Below are positions 1 to 7,119 of a stretch of DNA of 12,963 bases, in pieces. The position numbers and the translations under genes are program-made. Origin of the DNA: JBNJEM01 sp051745935. GTDB taxonomy: Bacteria > Planctomycetota > Planctomycetia > Pirellulales > Pirellulaceae. Under the pieces are notes generated by a model that was given only the letters and a program-made list of their open reading frames with translations, made no database searches and was not told where the DNA came from. Position 1 is the stretch's first letter; each line of letters opens with the position of its first letter. The stretch lies in assembly GCA_051745935.1 (NCBI GenBank), contig JBNJEM010000154.1:1-12963 (forward strand), read 5' to 3'.

Positions 1-243
1 CGGCTGCTCGATTGGACGGCCCGCATGTTACGCTCCGGCGAGCGATCAACGATCCCCAAGGATTTGGCCTCGATCTTGGATCACATGGCGATCGAGGAAG
101 CGGTCTGGCTGGACACGGTGGACCAGTATGACGAGTTGTTTTGTCATGCCGTGGGATCGTGTTCATCACTCGGGAATGTGGCGGAGCGGATGGAGGCGTC
201 CCACCTGAAGGGCGCGTCGGCCAGCCGCCGGGTGTTCAAGTAG
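1..243 (+). CDS. C-terminal tail of a REP-associated (Y1-type) transposase-like protein, cut by the window edge
   Basis: The frame is open from base 1 and stops at TAG 241-243, giving about 80 residues with no start inside the window. The opening LLDWTARMLRSG, then the IPKDLASIL stretch, an aromatic VWLDTV segment and the closing GASASRRVF resemble, from memory, the C-terminal region of planctomycete proteins of the RAYT/Y1 (IS200-like) transposase group. Such proteins are single-strand DNA transposases that act on REP palindromes. The HUH and Tyr catalytic domain would lie upstream, outside the window, so activity cannot be judged. The REP-like hairpins at 4226-4242, 7049-7067 and 7140-7158 fit the presence of such an enzyme, but I saw no direct link. 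The ATG at 25 is internal to the conserved block and should not be taken as the start. The family call rests on motif recall only. Confidence 0.55.
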   Translation, partial: RLLDWTARMLRSGERSTIPKDLASILDHMAIEEAVWLDTVDQYDELFCHAVGSCSSLGNVAERMEASHLKGASASRRVFK

Positions 244-777
244 CGAACCTCTCCCGGCTCGCGTTCCGGCTGGTCATTCCCACGGTTGTACGAACCGGTC
301 CGTGGCTGGCTAAACGCGTTGCTCTCCCAACGACGCTGACGCAACCTCGTCATGTTTTGACGCCGACGCCAGCCTGTTGTCGCAGTGCGCGCTGTTCGGG
401 CCACGTATCGGTTCAGCTGCTTACTTCTCGCGTGCTTCCCCTCGCTCTGGTGACTCGATGCCCTCGCGGTTGCCACGGTTCTTCCGTGCACTGGCCTTTT
501 CGCTTGCCTTCCCCGTGCCAGAATCCTTGACAAACCCCGCAAATTCACACCAAGAATCAGAGTGTCTGCTCCCGTTGCTCCCGTTGCTCCCGTTGCCCCG
601 CTGGTACCTCCGCCGCCACGGCCCCTAAACTCGGCGTCAGGCGGCCACGTGCGCGACCGTGCGTTCCCTTGTGTGGCCGACGCCGATCGTTCGGTCGTAG
701 CCTGGCGCGGCGCACACCGCCGCTGGGAATCAGAGTGGTCCTTCTGCGTCGCTTACCGTAATAATCCCTCTCGCTTT
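244..777. other. Non-coding interval after the transposase tail
   Basis: This 534-base stretch has several open frames on both strands, but they are rich in Arg, Pro and Ser, have no recognisable domain and lack good ribosome-binding sites, so I take them as chance frames. It contains a 9-bp tandem repeat (568-594) and an 11-bp direct repeat, GAATCAGAGTG, at 554-564 and 727-737. It would hold the 3' untranslated region of the protease gene that ends at 778. No hairpin followed by a T-run is visible there. Confidence 0.5.
568..594. repeat. Three tandem copies of GCTCCCGTT
   Basis: The 9-mer GCTCCCGTT occurs three times end to end (568-576, 577-585, 586-594). It is followed by a partial fourth copy starting GCCCCG. 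It lies in non-coding DNA. A multiple of three would keep a frame, but no convincing gene covers it, so it is probably a slippage-prone simple repeat. Confidence 0.9.
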
Positions 778-3700
778 TTACTCAGTCTTCACGGGATCCG
801 CCGGGCGGTCGGGGAGCTGCTTGGGATCTTTCTTGATACGTGTGAGGACTTCCTTGACGGCACGCTGGAGTTGCGGATCCTTCCCCTTGATCACGGATTT
901 GGGATCGTTTTCGATCTCAATGTCGGGATCCACGCCGTGTCCTTCGATGATCCATTGCCCTGTGGGGGCGTTCGTCGCCGAGAGGGGGACGTATACTTTT
1001 CCGCCGTCGATTAGGGGGCCGCGATCGGAAATTCCAACCACGCCGCCCCAGGAACGCATCCCGACTAGCGGGCCGAGTCCGGCCTGACGGAAGCGGTAGG
1101 GAAAGATATCGCCGTCGGAGGCCGAATTCTGGTTAAGGAGACAGACCATGTGACCATGAAAGACGACATCCGGATATGTGCCCGGCTCCTCGCTCATGCT
1201 CCCGAAACGGGTGCCGAGCAGTTTATTGTCTAGCCGTTCAATAATCCACTGAGAGACGTTTCCACCACCGTTCGCGCGGACATCGACGATGAGTCCTTGC
1301 TTGCGGATTTGAGGATAGAACCACTTGATGAACTCGTAAATCCCATCGGCACCCATGTCGGGAAGATGCAAATAGCCGACACGGCCTTTCGTGTCCTTGT
1401 CGACACGCCGCAGATTGCTTTTGACCCAATCAAGATAAAGTAGCTTCGACTCGTCGAAGACGGGCTCATATTTGACTGGACGGGCGCCTTTCATGCTCGG
1501 CTTGTTGTTCACCGTGAGCGTGACGGGATCCGTCTTGTGCTGTAGAAGCTGGTAGGGATTGTCGTCGCCCTTCAGTTTTTCGCCGTCGATGGCAAGGACA
1601 TACTCGCCTTCGGAGACGTCCACGCCTACGGCAGACAGCGGAGCTCGATACTTCGGCTCTGCGTTTTCGCCACGGAATACCTTGGCGAAGCGATACAGGT
1701 TTGATTTTTTGTCCAGCTCAAAGCGAGCCCCGGGGAGAGCAACTTTGGGCCGATCAGGGATTTCGTAGTCCCCGCCCTGGATATAGGCATGGCCCACGTT
1801 TAGTTCGGCGATCATTTCACCAATCACGTAGTTAAGGTCGCTGCGGTGTGCGACGTAGGGAAGCCAGGCTCGATACCGTTCACCGATCGCCTCCCAGTCG
1901 TAGCCGTGCATGTTCTGGACATAAAAGAAATCGCGAAAGCGACGCCACACCTCGTCGAATATCTGCGCCCATTCCTCGGCCGGAACACGATCCATCATCA
2001 GGTCGCTTGTGGAGACCGTCTTTTTTTCCTTCGCTTTCGGGTTGGGATCAATAAGATGATAAGCATTTCCCTGCCGCACCAGGATTTTGGAACCGTCGGA
2101 GGAAAGGGCATATCCACCGATATTGCTGGCGAGCGTGGACGCCTTCCGTTCCGCGATCTCGAAAACTTTCAGTGCGGCTTTAGCGTAGCTGTCTCGCCCG
2201 TAGAACGGGGCGCCGCGCTCGATGAAGAGAAGTTTGTTTTTCACAGCGGAGAGGCCGTGGCGGTTCTCCGCCTCGACGGGCACGCGAATCAGGCGGTCAG
2301 CGAGTCCGTCGAACTCGATTTCCACGGGTTCTGGTTGTTCGTCTCCAGCGTTGTTGTCACGGTCTTTCGACTCCGATGCCTCGTCGGATACTTCCTTATT
2401 CCTTGGTTGCTTCTTCACTTCCTTGTCGTTGTCCTTGTCAGGGATCACCACCTCATCGCTCTCCGGGGCGAAGGGGTTGGCCACATCCTCGCGGAGCGCG
2501 AGCGCGAATACGCCAACTTGACGATTACCAGCATAGTTCCACTCGATGGAACTGATTTGCGGGGCAAATTGATGCGCGGCCAGGAAGAAGAGATAATCTC
2601 CGTTCGGATGCCAAGCGGGCGCGTATTCATCAACGTAATGGCCCGTGATCCGACGTAGCTTCTTGTCGGCCACGCTCCAAATGTAGAGCGAACTCATTTC
2701 GGATTCGTCCCGGAGCGAGAAGGCGAGATAGCCACCGCGGGGCGACCAGGTATAGTCGCGGAGCAAGCCGCGTTTTTCGTCAGCCACTTCCAGTACGTTT
2801 TTGTGCGCGACGTCGATGACATACAGCTTGCCATCTTTGTCGGAAAACGCCAGCCGCTTTCCGTGCGGCGACCATTCCGGGGCGTAGAGCATGCCCCGGA
2901 CTTTAGTCGTCAGCTGCTCGGGCTCGCCGCGTCCGTCCTGGTCGATAAGATAGACTTGATCTTCGCCATCCAGGTCGGAGATAAAAGCGATCTTCTTGCC
3001 GTTCGGGGACCAGCGGGCCCACTTGTCATGAGCTCCCGAGGAGTTGGTGAGATTCCGCGTCGGACCTTTTTCGATCGGAACTGTGAAAATGTCGCCGCGG
3101 GCAACAAACAAAGCCCGGTTTCCTTTCGGACTGAGCTCGAAGTCCTCGATGTTCTCCTCGGCCGAATAATAAGAAGGACGCATGGCCAGTCCCTCTTGTG
3201 GAACATCAATCGAGATCTTGCGATTGTTATCGGTCTTGGTGTCGTAGATCTGTAATTCGCCGTTGCGTTCATAGACAATGCGGCTACGACTGTCGGAGCT
3301 GGCCCAGCGGACATCCCACTTATCGTAGTGCGTGAGCTGCGTCACGGCGTCGGATTTAATGGCGTACTTGTACAGGTTCAGAACTCCAGCGCGGTCGGAG
3401 ACGAAGTAAACGTGGCGGCCGATCCACATCGGGTCTCGCTCCGTCCGCTTGCTCAGGGCAATCTTTTCAAAGTCGTGAGTTTTGAGATTGAACAGCAATA
3501 GGTTCTGAGCCCATCCACCTTCGTAGCGCTTCCATGTACGAAAATCACGGAACAAGGGGCTGTAGACGATTTGTTTGCCGCGGGGAGAAAAATCACCCGC
3601 GCCGGCGGTCGGCATCGGAAGTTTAACGGGCAGTCCGCCGTCCATGCTAACGGTATAGAGGGCTGTCAAAACACTGCCACTATTGGCGTCTCGCAGCGAG

Positions 3701-4113
3701 CGGAAAAGCACTGCCTGACCATCCGGTGTCCAACCGTAGACTTGGTTGTCGTAGCCCCATCGCGGCGCGAGCGGTCCGCGGGCGGGATAATACGTCAGTT
3801 GTCGCGGGTTCCCCCCTTCGGCCGGCACGACGTACACCTGCTCGTCGCCGTCGTACTGGGCCGTGAAGGCAATGGTTTTTCCGTCCGGCGAAAACTTAGG
3901 GAAAAGCTCTTGGCCAGGGTGGGCCGTGATGCGAACGGCGGTTCCCCCTTTGGCCGGGGCACGCCACAGGTCACCGCCGTGGCAGAAGACCACGTGGTTG
4001 CCGTGGATGTCGGGGAAGCGTAGCAGTTTTGTCTGGGCCGACGCGTTCGTCGTGAAGATGATCGTCAGCGCGAATGTAGCGGTAAAAGCAGATGCCAAGC
4101 GATTACAACGCAT
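778..4113 (-). CDS. Secreted tricorn protease homologue (S41-type serine peptidase with beta-propellers and PDZ)
   Basis: This encodes about 1,111 residues and probably acts as a large peptide-degrading serine protease outside the cytoplasm. The ATG at 4113 is preferred over the in-frame ATG at 4161. It follows AAGGAG by 8 nt and starts a clear signal peptide (MRCNRLASAF..., cleavage likely after NASA, about residue 26). Residues about 30-330 and 340-700 carry PD40/WD40-like repeats (FSPDGKTIAF, WSPNGKKIAF, WSPHGKRLAF, HPNGDYLFF), matching the two propellers of tricorn. A charged Lys/Asp/Glu-rich insert lies near 575-625. A tricorn C1-like helical region with NVGHAYIQGG (His about 775), a PDZ-like region (about 800-880) and an S41 core follow. 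The core has DVRANGGGN, NSASDGD (Ser about 999 as nucleophile) and IEGHGVDPDI (Glu about 1057). The residue before the catalytic His is Gly, whereas archaeal tricorn has Ser745-His746. No neighbouring gene is cotranscribed. The family call is firm; the substrate is unknown. Confidence 0.93.
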   Translation of the reverse strand: MRCNRLASAFTATFALTIIFTTNASAQTKLLRFPDIHGNHVVFCHGGDLWRAPAKGGTAVRITAHPGQELFPKFSPDGKTIAFTAQYDGDEQVYVVPAEGGNPRQLTYYPARGPLAPRWGYDNQVYGWTPDGQAVLFRSLRDANSGSVLTALYTVSMDGGLPVKLPMPTAGAGDFSPRGKQIVYSPLFRDFRTWKRYEGGWAQNLLLFNLKTHDFEKIALSKRTERDPMWIGRHVYFVSDRAGVLNLYKYAIKSDAVTQLTHYDKWDVRWASSDSRSRIVYERNGELQIYDTKTDNNRKISIDVPQEGLAMRPSYYSAEENIEDFELSPKGNRALFVARGDIFTVPIEKGPTRNLTNSSGAHDKWARWSPNGKKIAFISDLDGEDQVYLIDQDGRGEPEQLTTKVRGMLYAPEWSPHGKRLAFSDKDGKLYVIDVAHKNVLEVADEKRGLLRDYTWSPRGGYLAFSLRDESEMSSLYIWSVADKKLRRITGHYVDEYAPAWHPNGDYLFFLAAHQFAPQISSIEWNYAGNRQVGVFALALREDVANPFAPESDEVVIPDKDNDKEVKKQPRNKEVSDEASESKDRDNNAGDEQPEPVEIEFDGLADRLIRVPVEAENRHGLSAVKNKLLFIERGAPFYGRDSYAKAALKVFEIAERKASTLASNIGGYALSSDGSKILVRQGNAYHLIDPNPKAKEKKTVSTSDLMMDRVPAEEWAQIFDEVWRRFRDFFYVQNMHGYDWEAIGERYRAWLPYVAHRSDLNYVIGEMIAELNVGHAYIQGGDYEIPDRPKVALPGARFELDKKSNLYRFAKVFRGENAEPKYRAPLSAVGVDVSEGEYVLAIDGEKLKGDDNPYQLLQHKTDPVTLTVNNKPSMKGARPVKYEPVFDESKLLYLDWVKSNLRRVDKDTKGRVGYLHLPDMGADGIYEFIKWFYPQIRKQGLIVDVRANGGGNVSQWIIERLDNKLLGTRFGSMSEEPGTYPDVVFHGHMVCLLNQNSASDGDIFPYRFRQAGLGPLVGMRSWGGVVGISDRGPLIDGGKVYVPLSATNAPTGQWIIEGHGVDPDIEIENDPKSVIKGKDPQLQRAVKEVLTRIKKDPKQLPDRPADPVKTE

Positions 4114-4121
4114 CAGGTTTG

Positions 4122-4127
4122 CTCCTT
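4122..4127 (-). promoter_or_regulatory. Ribosome-binding site that decides the tricorn gene start
   Basis: Read on the minus strand, AAGGAG lies 8 nt before the ATG at 4113. The longer alternative start at 4161 would place this motif inside the coding region and would put 16 residues ahead of the signal peptide. The shorter start is therefore favoured. Confidence 0.8.
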
Positions 4128-4162
4128 GAAATGTGGTTTTCCGCGACGTTACCATGCCCAAT

Positions 4163-4305
4163 TGGACAGCGCCACTTTCAGGATATTGAAGTTCGTAAAC
4201 CGTTTTGTCGCAAGGCCTTGCCGCGACCGGGCTTGTCCCGGTGGCGTAAATTCCCGAGAGAAATACGATTTATGCCCTTTCATGGCCGCAAAGTGGCGCT
4301 GTCCA
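4163..4305. mobile_element. 143-bp element bounded by perfect 16-bp inverted repeats
   Basis: TGGACAGCGCCACTTT (4163-4178) is repeated exactly in inverted orientation at 4290-4305, so the unit begins TG and ends CA. It is too short to code for a transposase. Inside are the perfect palindrome CAAGGCCTTG (4211-4220) and a REP-like hairpin (4226-4242). The flanks (cccaat and gctaat) show no convincing target duplication. It may be a miniature inverted-repeat element or a pair of opposed binding sites. It begins only 50 bp upstream of the tricorn start codon, so that gene's promoter must lie within or across it. The insertion-sequence family is not recognised. Confidence 0.6.
4226..4242 (+). repeat. 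REP-like hairpin, loop CTTGT
   Basis: ACCGGG (4226-4231), loop CTTGT (4232-4236) and CCCGGT (4237-4242) form a perfect 6-bp stem. The 13-nt core CGGGCTTGTCCCG is identical to the core of the hairpins at 7049-7067 and 7140-7158. The next pair outward is C-G here and A-T there, so pairing is kept although the bases differ. Confidence 0.75.
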
Positions 4306-4430
4306 GCTAATCGTAGCTTGTCGGGGCGAGTTGGTGAGCCAAAAGCTGCTTCCGGAGCCCGCACAAAACCGGTCTTGGCCCACATCCCGTTGGCCCGTCG
4401 TTTGACCGTGATTTCGCGCGGGCTTTCAGG

Positions 4431-4519
4431 CCGCTAGGCTCTGCTGAGCGGAAAACGGTTATCGCGGGCGTCCACGCACCTAGTCCTCCGGTCGCCGGAG
4501 GCGGCCCGCGGGTTCTAGG
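4431..4519. repeat. GC-rich branched palindromic region
   Basis: A first weak stem pairs CCGCT (4431-4435) with AGCGG (4447-4451). A second, nested structure has an outer stem CCTAG (4479-4483) with CTAGG (4515-4519). That outer stem encloses a strong hairpin, CCTCCGG/TCG/CCGGAGG (4485-4501), and the 8-bp palindrome CCCGCGGG (4505-4512). The 7-mer CTAGGCT occurs at 4434-4440 and 4515-4521. No T-run follows, so a plain terminator is unlikely. It may be a transposon or recombination end, or a structured RNA. Its function is unknown. Confidence 0.5.
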
Positions 4520-4537
4520 CTACCTTGGCGCGGGCCC

Positions 4538-4852
4538 TTGGCCCAGCGCCCGGCGATTTCACGAATATGCAGGATGCAGAAGACGCCCAACTTCGACTTG
4601 GTGTTGGTGGCGGGGCAAGAGGAGCTGAAGAAGATCTTGGAAGGCCCGCTGGAGGAATGGCGAATCTTCCTGCACCCGTATCAGCGAAAGCTGGTCACCT
4701 GGAAGACCAAGGGATCGATGAACATCACCGGGTCCGCTGGCACGGGAAAGACCGTGGCATTGATGCACCGGGCCGTTCATCTGGGAAACCGCGTGGCTGC
4801 CGTACTCCGACGAACTGCCGCTGCCAAAGGACGAATTGCAGCGCGAATTTGA
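4538..4852 (+). pseudogene. Fragment of a UvrD/Rep-like superfamily 1 DNA helicase (Walker A region)
   Basis: The 104-residue frame contains a stretch from about residue 15 (KTPNFDLVLVAGQEEL) through EGPLEEWRIFLHPYQRKLV to the P-loop GSAGTGKT (residues 65-72, bases 4730-4753), followed by ALMHRAVHLGNR. This is the order seen at the start of the ATPase core in large UvrD-like helicases. After LGNR (about base 4792) the similarity ends and the frame soon stops. No motifs II-VI follow and the usual N-terminal region is missing, so this is a remnant of about 75 recognisable residues. It is a non-functional relic or the footprint of a lost or rearranged gene. The identification rests on motif recall. 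Confidence 0.6.
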
Positions 4853-4889
4853 CGACTACTCGAAGTACGGGATATCCTCGAGTGCATAA
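4785..4889 (+). pseudogene. Unidentified coding-like fragment in a shifted frame
   Basis: Where the helicase similarity ends, the next plus-strand frame becomes protein-like. It reads WLPYSDELPLPKDELQ, then REFDDYSKYGI, and ends at TAA 4887-4889. The stretch is acidic and amphipathic, unlike the Arg/Pro/Ser-rich noise of neighbouring chance frames. I do not recognise the family. It could be a piece of a second gene joined to the helicase fragment by a deletion, or a frameshifted continuation, although helicases of this group are not known to me to carry this sequence after Walker A. Confidence 0.35.
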
Positions 4890-5269
4890 TCGTTTTGGCA
4901 TTCAATTGTTACGTCAGCCAAATCAATGCGCGAGCGAGTGTTCAGGAATCCGGCGGCCGCCTGGCACTGGGCTGAGTTCACAATGTAGAGTCCGTCTTCG
5001 AAATCCGTTGTAATCTGCCCGGTCATGCTGGCCACGGTCTTGTCCTCTGCGTCCACCAGTTGCTCGAGCTTCGGCGAGACGCAGTTATTCCGAGCGTTCC
5101 CGCCATATTTGACTTTGACCGGTCCGGCGGCAAAGGCAATCGGGTCAACCGGAGTGTCGACGGCCGACTCCACCGGCATGTTGGGACTTGGCCCGGGGTC
5201 AAGACGATGACGGTGAACCAGGACGGTGAGGGTGGGGGGTGGGAGCCCTTCCTTTAGTGATCGGCGTGG
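4856..5269 (-). pseudogene. Degraded C-terminal tail of a large secreted hydrolase-like planctomycete protein
   Basis: The minus frame is open from 5269 (after an in-frame TAG at 5272-5270) to TAG 4858-4856. The sequence GPVKVKYGG, then LVDAEDKTVASMTGQITTDF, DGLYIVNSAQCQAAAGFL and IDLADVTIECQNDYA resembles, from memory, the C-terminal region of large extracellular planctomycete proteins related to glycoside hydrolases. There this region forms a beta-rich tail ending in a VSLDG-type strand. Here the similarity breaks right after NDYA (about base 4884) and the frame ends in unrelated residues, so the 3' end is missing. The 5' part near 5180-5260 is proline-rich and may hold a further frameshift, since another frame reads TVIVLTPGQVPT there. 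It lies about 100 bp downstream of the gene at 5277-6236, on the same strand. Confidence 0.5.
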
Positions 5270-5276
5270 CTACCAG

Positions 5277-6236
5277 TCACGGCTTTTTCGGCACGGCCTC
5301 CAGTCGCAACCGGTCGATCTGCATCTCGACGTTCCAGCAGCCAGTCACTTCCCACCCGGTGTTCATGCCACCCAGGCCATAATCGGCCGGATCTCGTGAA
5401 TCGCGCAAATAGCCGCGCTGCCAGGCCGTCTCCAGCCCCTCGCGCACCAACGGCAGCAGGTCCCTTTCGATCGTAACCCAATCGCCGTCGTGCGCGCTTT
5501 GCGACGTATAGACCTCCCCGCCGGGATTGAAGATGAACTTGCCCGTCGCCGGCTTGCGGTCCGAGCCCAGGTCCTTGGCCTTGTGTTCCCGGGGAAGGCG
5601 GTAGCGGGCATCGTACATGGGCACACCGAACCAGTAATAATCGCCGAAACCGGGCGATTGGCGATTGCGATTCCGCACCGTGATATAAAACACAAACTGG
5701 GCCGTGTGGCGACGCGGATCGTGCCCGGGCGGTTCCTCAAGCCGGACACGCACCAGCCGGTACCGGATGGAAAACCGCAGCGTCTCCAGCCCGGTCAACC
5801 GCGGGCACGCCGCCAGCGAACGCTCGGCCAGCAGATGCGGCCAGGGATCGCCCAGGGCGGGCGCCTTTCGCCGGTATTCGGTCGCCCCGTCCAAGCCCAA
5901 CGCCAGGTCGGCATCCGCATCCCGTGGAAAAAACACGACCGACTTCGCCCCGTCGAAGTACCGGACCGAGCCATCGTCCCGCTCCGTTCGCTCGGCCTCC
6001 GCCAGCGTGAACCGGCTGTGCCACTGCGCCAACCCCCACACCGGCCCGTCTTCGCGTGGCCGCGGGCGGATCCCCCCCTGCGACACGTGACTGCCCGGCT
6101 CGGGCGACCACACAGTGAACCCGCGCTCAAACCGTGTATCGTCCAACAGCGGTATGACCTGTTCAGCACACGCCACCGCCGCGGCAGAGGCCAACAACGC
6201 CAACACGCATGGGGCGATTGTAAAAACACGCAGCAT
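5277..6236 (-). CDS. Secreted protein of unknown family (about 319 aa)
   Basis: The ATG at 6236 follows GGGAG by 8 nt and starts a typical signal peptide (MLRVFTIAPCVLALLASAAA, cleavage likely after VACA, about residue 24). A longer frame from 6368 would add 44 residues before the signal peptide and is less likely. The mature part is rich in aromatic and charged residues. It shows segments such as FTVWSPEPGSHV, GAKSVVFFPRDADADL, FVFYITVRNRNR, YYWFGVPMYDARY, KFIFNPGGEVY and, near the end, GCWNVEMQIDRLRLEAV. The pattern of alternating strands suggests an all-beta, jelly-roll or lectin-like exoprotein, but that is inference. I recognise no catalytic motif. Start, signal and codon pattern make it a real gene. 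Its position next to decayed hydrolase pieces hints at polysaccharide work but does not prove it. Confidence 0.75.
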   Translation of the reverse strand: MLRVFTIAPCVLALLASAAAVACAEQVIPLLDDTRFERGFTVWSPEPGSHVSQGGIRPRPREDGPVWGLAQWHSRFTLAEAERTERDDGSVRYFDGAKSVVFFPRDADADLALGLDGATEYRRKAPALGDPWPHLLAERSLAACPRLTGLETLRFSIRYRLVRVRLEEPPGHDPRRHTAQFVFYITVRNRNRQSPGFGDYYWFGVPMYDARYRLPREHKAKDLGSDRKPATGKFIFNPGGEVYTSQSAHDGDWVTIERDLLPLVREGLETAWQRGYLRDSRDPADYGLGGMNTGWEVTGCWNVEMQIDRLRLEAVPKKP

Positions 6237-6683
6237 GGTTAGGGCTCCCTTTTTCGGCGTACAAATACGGCAAATCGCCAGCGCAATCGTCGTCTGAAGA
6301 TCGAGGAACACATCGGCCAGAGCCGAAGTGCTTGGCGCAATTGCCTGTAAACACTTCAGTTCAGGCAACGCGGCCGGAGAGATGACGCGATCGTTGTTAT
6401 CAATCCGGGTTTTCGCAGTGCGGCTCAGTCTGTTTACCCCAGCATTGCATACATCGGAGAATGCAATCCTCCCGAGTCTTGCATTTCATCGCGTCCCACG
6501 CTCTTCGACGGACAAGGTTGAAACGGGCTCTTCCGGTCGTGTTTTATGTAACGGCGGGGCCTGCTTCAACCCCAGAGGACACAGCCTTCGGAGAGATGAT
6601 AGTTCACCCGTGTTGATCACTGTTCCGCCCAACTTCATCATTCGACATTCCTTGCTCGATATTCGATATTCCCTCCGTGCTCT
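6237..6683. other. Gene-free interval upstream of the secreted protein
   Basis: No convincing gene lies here. Visible items are a distant inverted pair GGTTGAA/TTCAACC (about 6516 and 6573), CGATATT repeated in tandem near 6659-6672, and AT-rich patches. The interval must contain the promoter of the gene starting at 6236, but no clear -35/-10 pair stands out. Coding-like character resumes at about 6711 on the plus strand. Confidence 0.4.
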
Positions 6684-6952
6684 TTGTGGTTAGTCTCTCC
6701 ATGCCTTCCGCGGCAATGGACCGAGGACGGCTTCTTCGAGAATCGGACACGCAAAGGGGGACAGCGCCTGAACATCACGGTGTCCGGACTTCCGGTTGGC
6801 CGACACGAGGTCTACTTGCGTTATTTTAAAATGCCGCGAGCGGAAGGCGATAACTGGTGGTACACTTGCAATAGCCCGGCGCATTTGCACGCCAACCTGT
6901 TCCTGACCCAGCCCGGCACGGCGCATCGGATGCTGATGGGGTTTTTGGCGTT

Positions 6953-6960
6953 CGCAGCGA
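6953..6960 (+). repeat. Left copy of the 8-bp target-site duplication CGCAGCGA
   Basis: It abuts the left inverted repeat at 6961. The identical copy at 7214-7221 abuts the right inverted repeat. Confidence 0.8.
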
Positions 6961-6992
6961 GTAACCGTTCACGAGCAAAAGACTAATGTCCG

Positions 6993-7010
6993 CGGACGTT
7001 CGCACGTCCG
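6993..7010. repeat. Perfect hairpin CGGACGT/TCGC/ACGTCCG
   Basis: A 7-bp perfect stem with a 4-nt loop lies near the left end of the inserted element. No T-run follows, so it is more likely a structural part of the element than a terminator. Confidence 0.75.
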
Positions 7011-7048
7011 TTGCACATATTGAGGAAAGGCTTTTCGAGGCGCAAATG

Positions 7049-7067
7049 CCACGGGCTTGTCCCGTGG
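7049..7067 (+). repeat. REP-like palindrome, forward copy
   Basis: CCACGGGCTTGTCCCGTGG has a perfect 7-bp stem and the 5-nt loop CTTGT. It is identical to the reverse complement of 7140-7158, and the identity extends to 22 nt (7047-7068 against 7139-7160). Confidence 0.85.
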
Positions 7068-7119
7068 TCCGTTACGTTCCACGCTACCGACGGGCAGGCG
7101 TGGTGTGTCTGGCCGGTTT

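Noticed and set aside
144..548. Long open frame on the minus strand over the transposase tail and following region
   Set aside because: It is Arg/Thr-rich with no domain, it overlaps the recognisable transposase tail on the other strand, and it lacks a good ribosome-binding site. A high-GC chance frame is likely.
1846..2658. 270-residue plus-strand frame within the tricorn gene
   Set aside because: It lies entirely antisense to a well-supported protease coding region and has no recognisable motif or start signal.
4485..4501. Intrinsic terminator at the strong GC hairpin
   Set aside because: There is no T-run on either side, and no intact gene ends nearby that would need it.
4860..4890. Adjacent GATATC and CTCGAG at the fragment junction, suggesting a cloning scar
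   Set aside because: Two six-base sites can occur by chance. There is no vector sequence around them, and the neighbouring frames continue through one of the sites.
4525..5013. 162-residue plus-strand frame across the graveyard
   Set aside because: It is low-complexity Gly/Arg/Pro/Ser and runs across the helicase fragment in another frame and the opposite-strand hydrolase tail, both of which look more protein-like.
5490..6242. 250-residue plus-strand frame opposite the secreted protein
   Set aside because: It is the mirror of the real gene, which has a signal peptide and ribosome-binding site. Its composition (Arg, Pro, His, Gln) is typical of antisense frames in GC-rich DNA.
6237..6368. 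44-residue N-terminal extension of the secreted protein
   Set aside because: The ATG at 6236 has a ribosome-binding site and opens directly into a signal peptide. The extension would bury the signal peptide.
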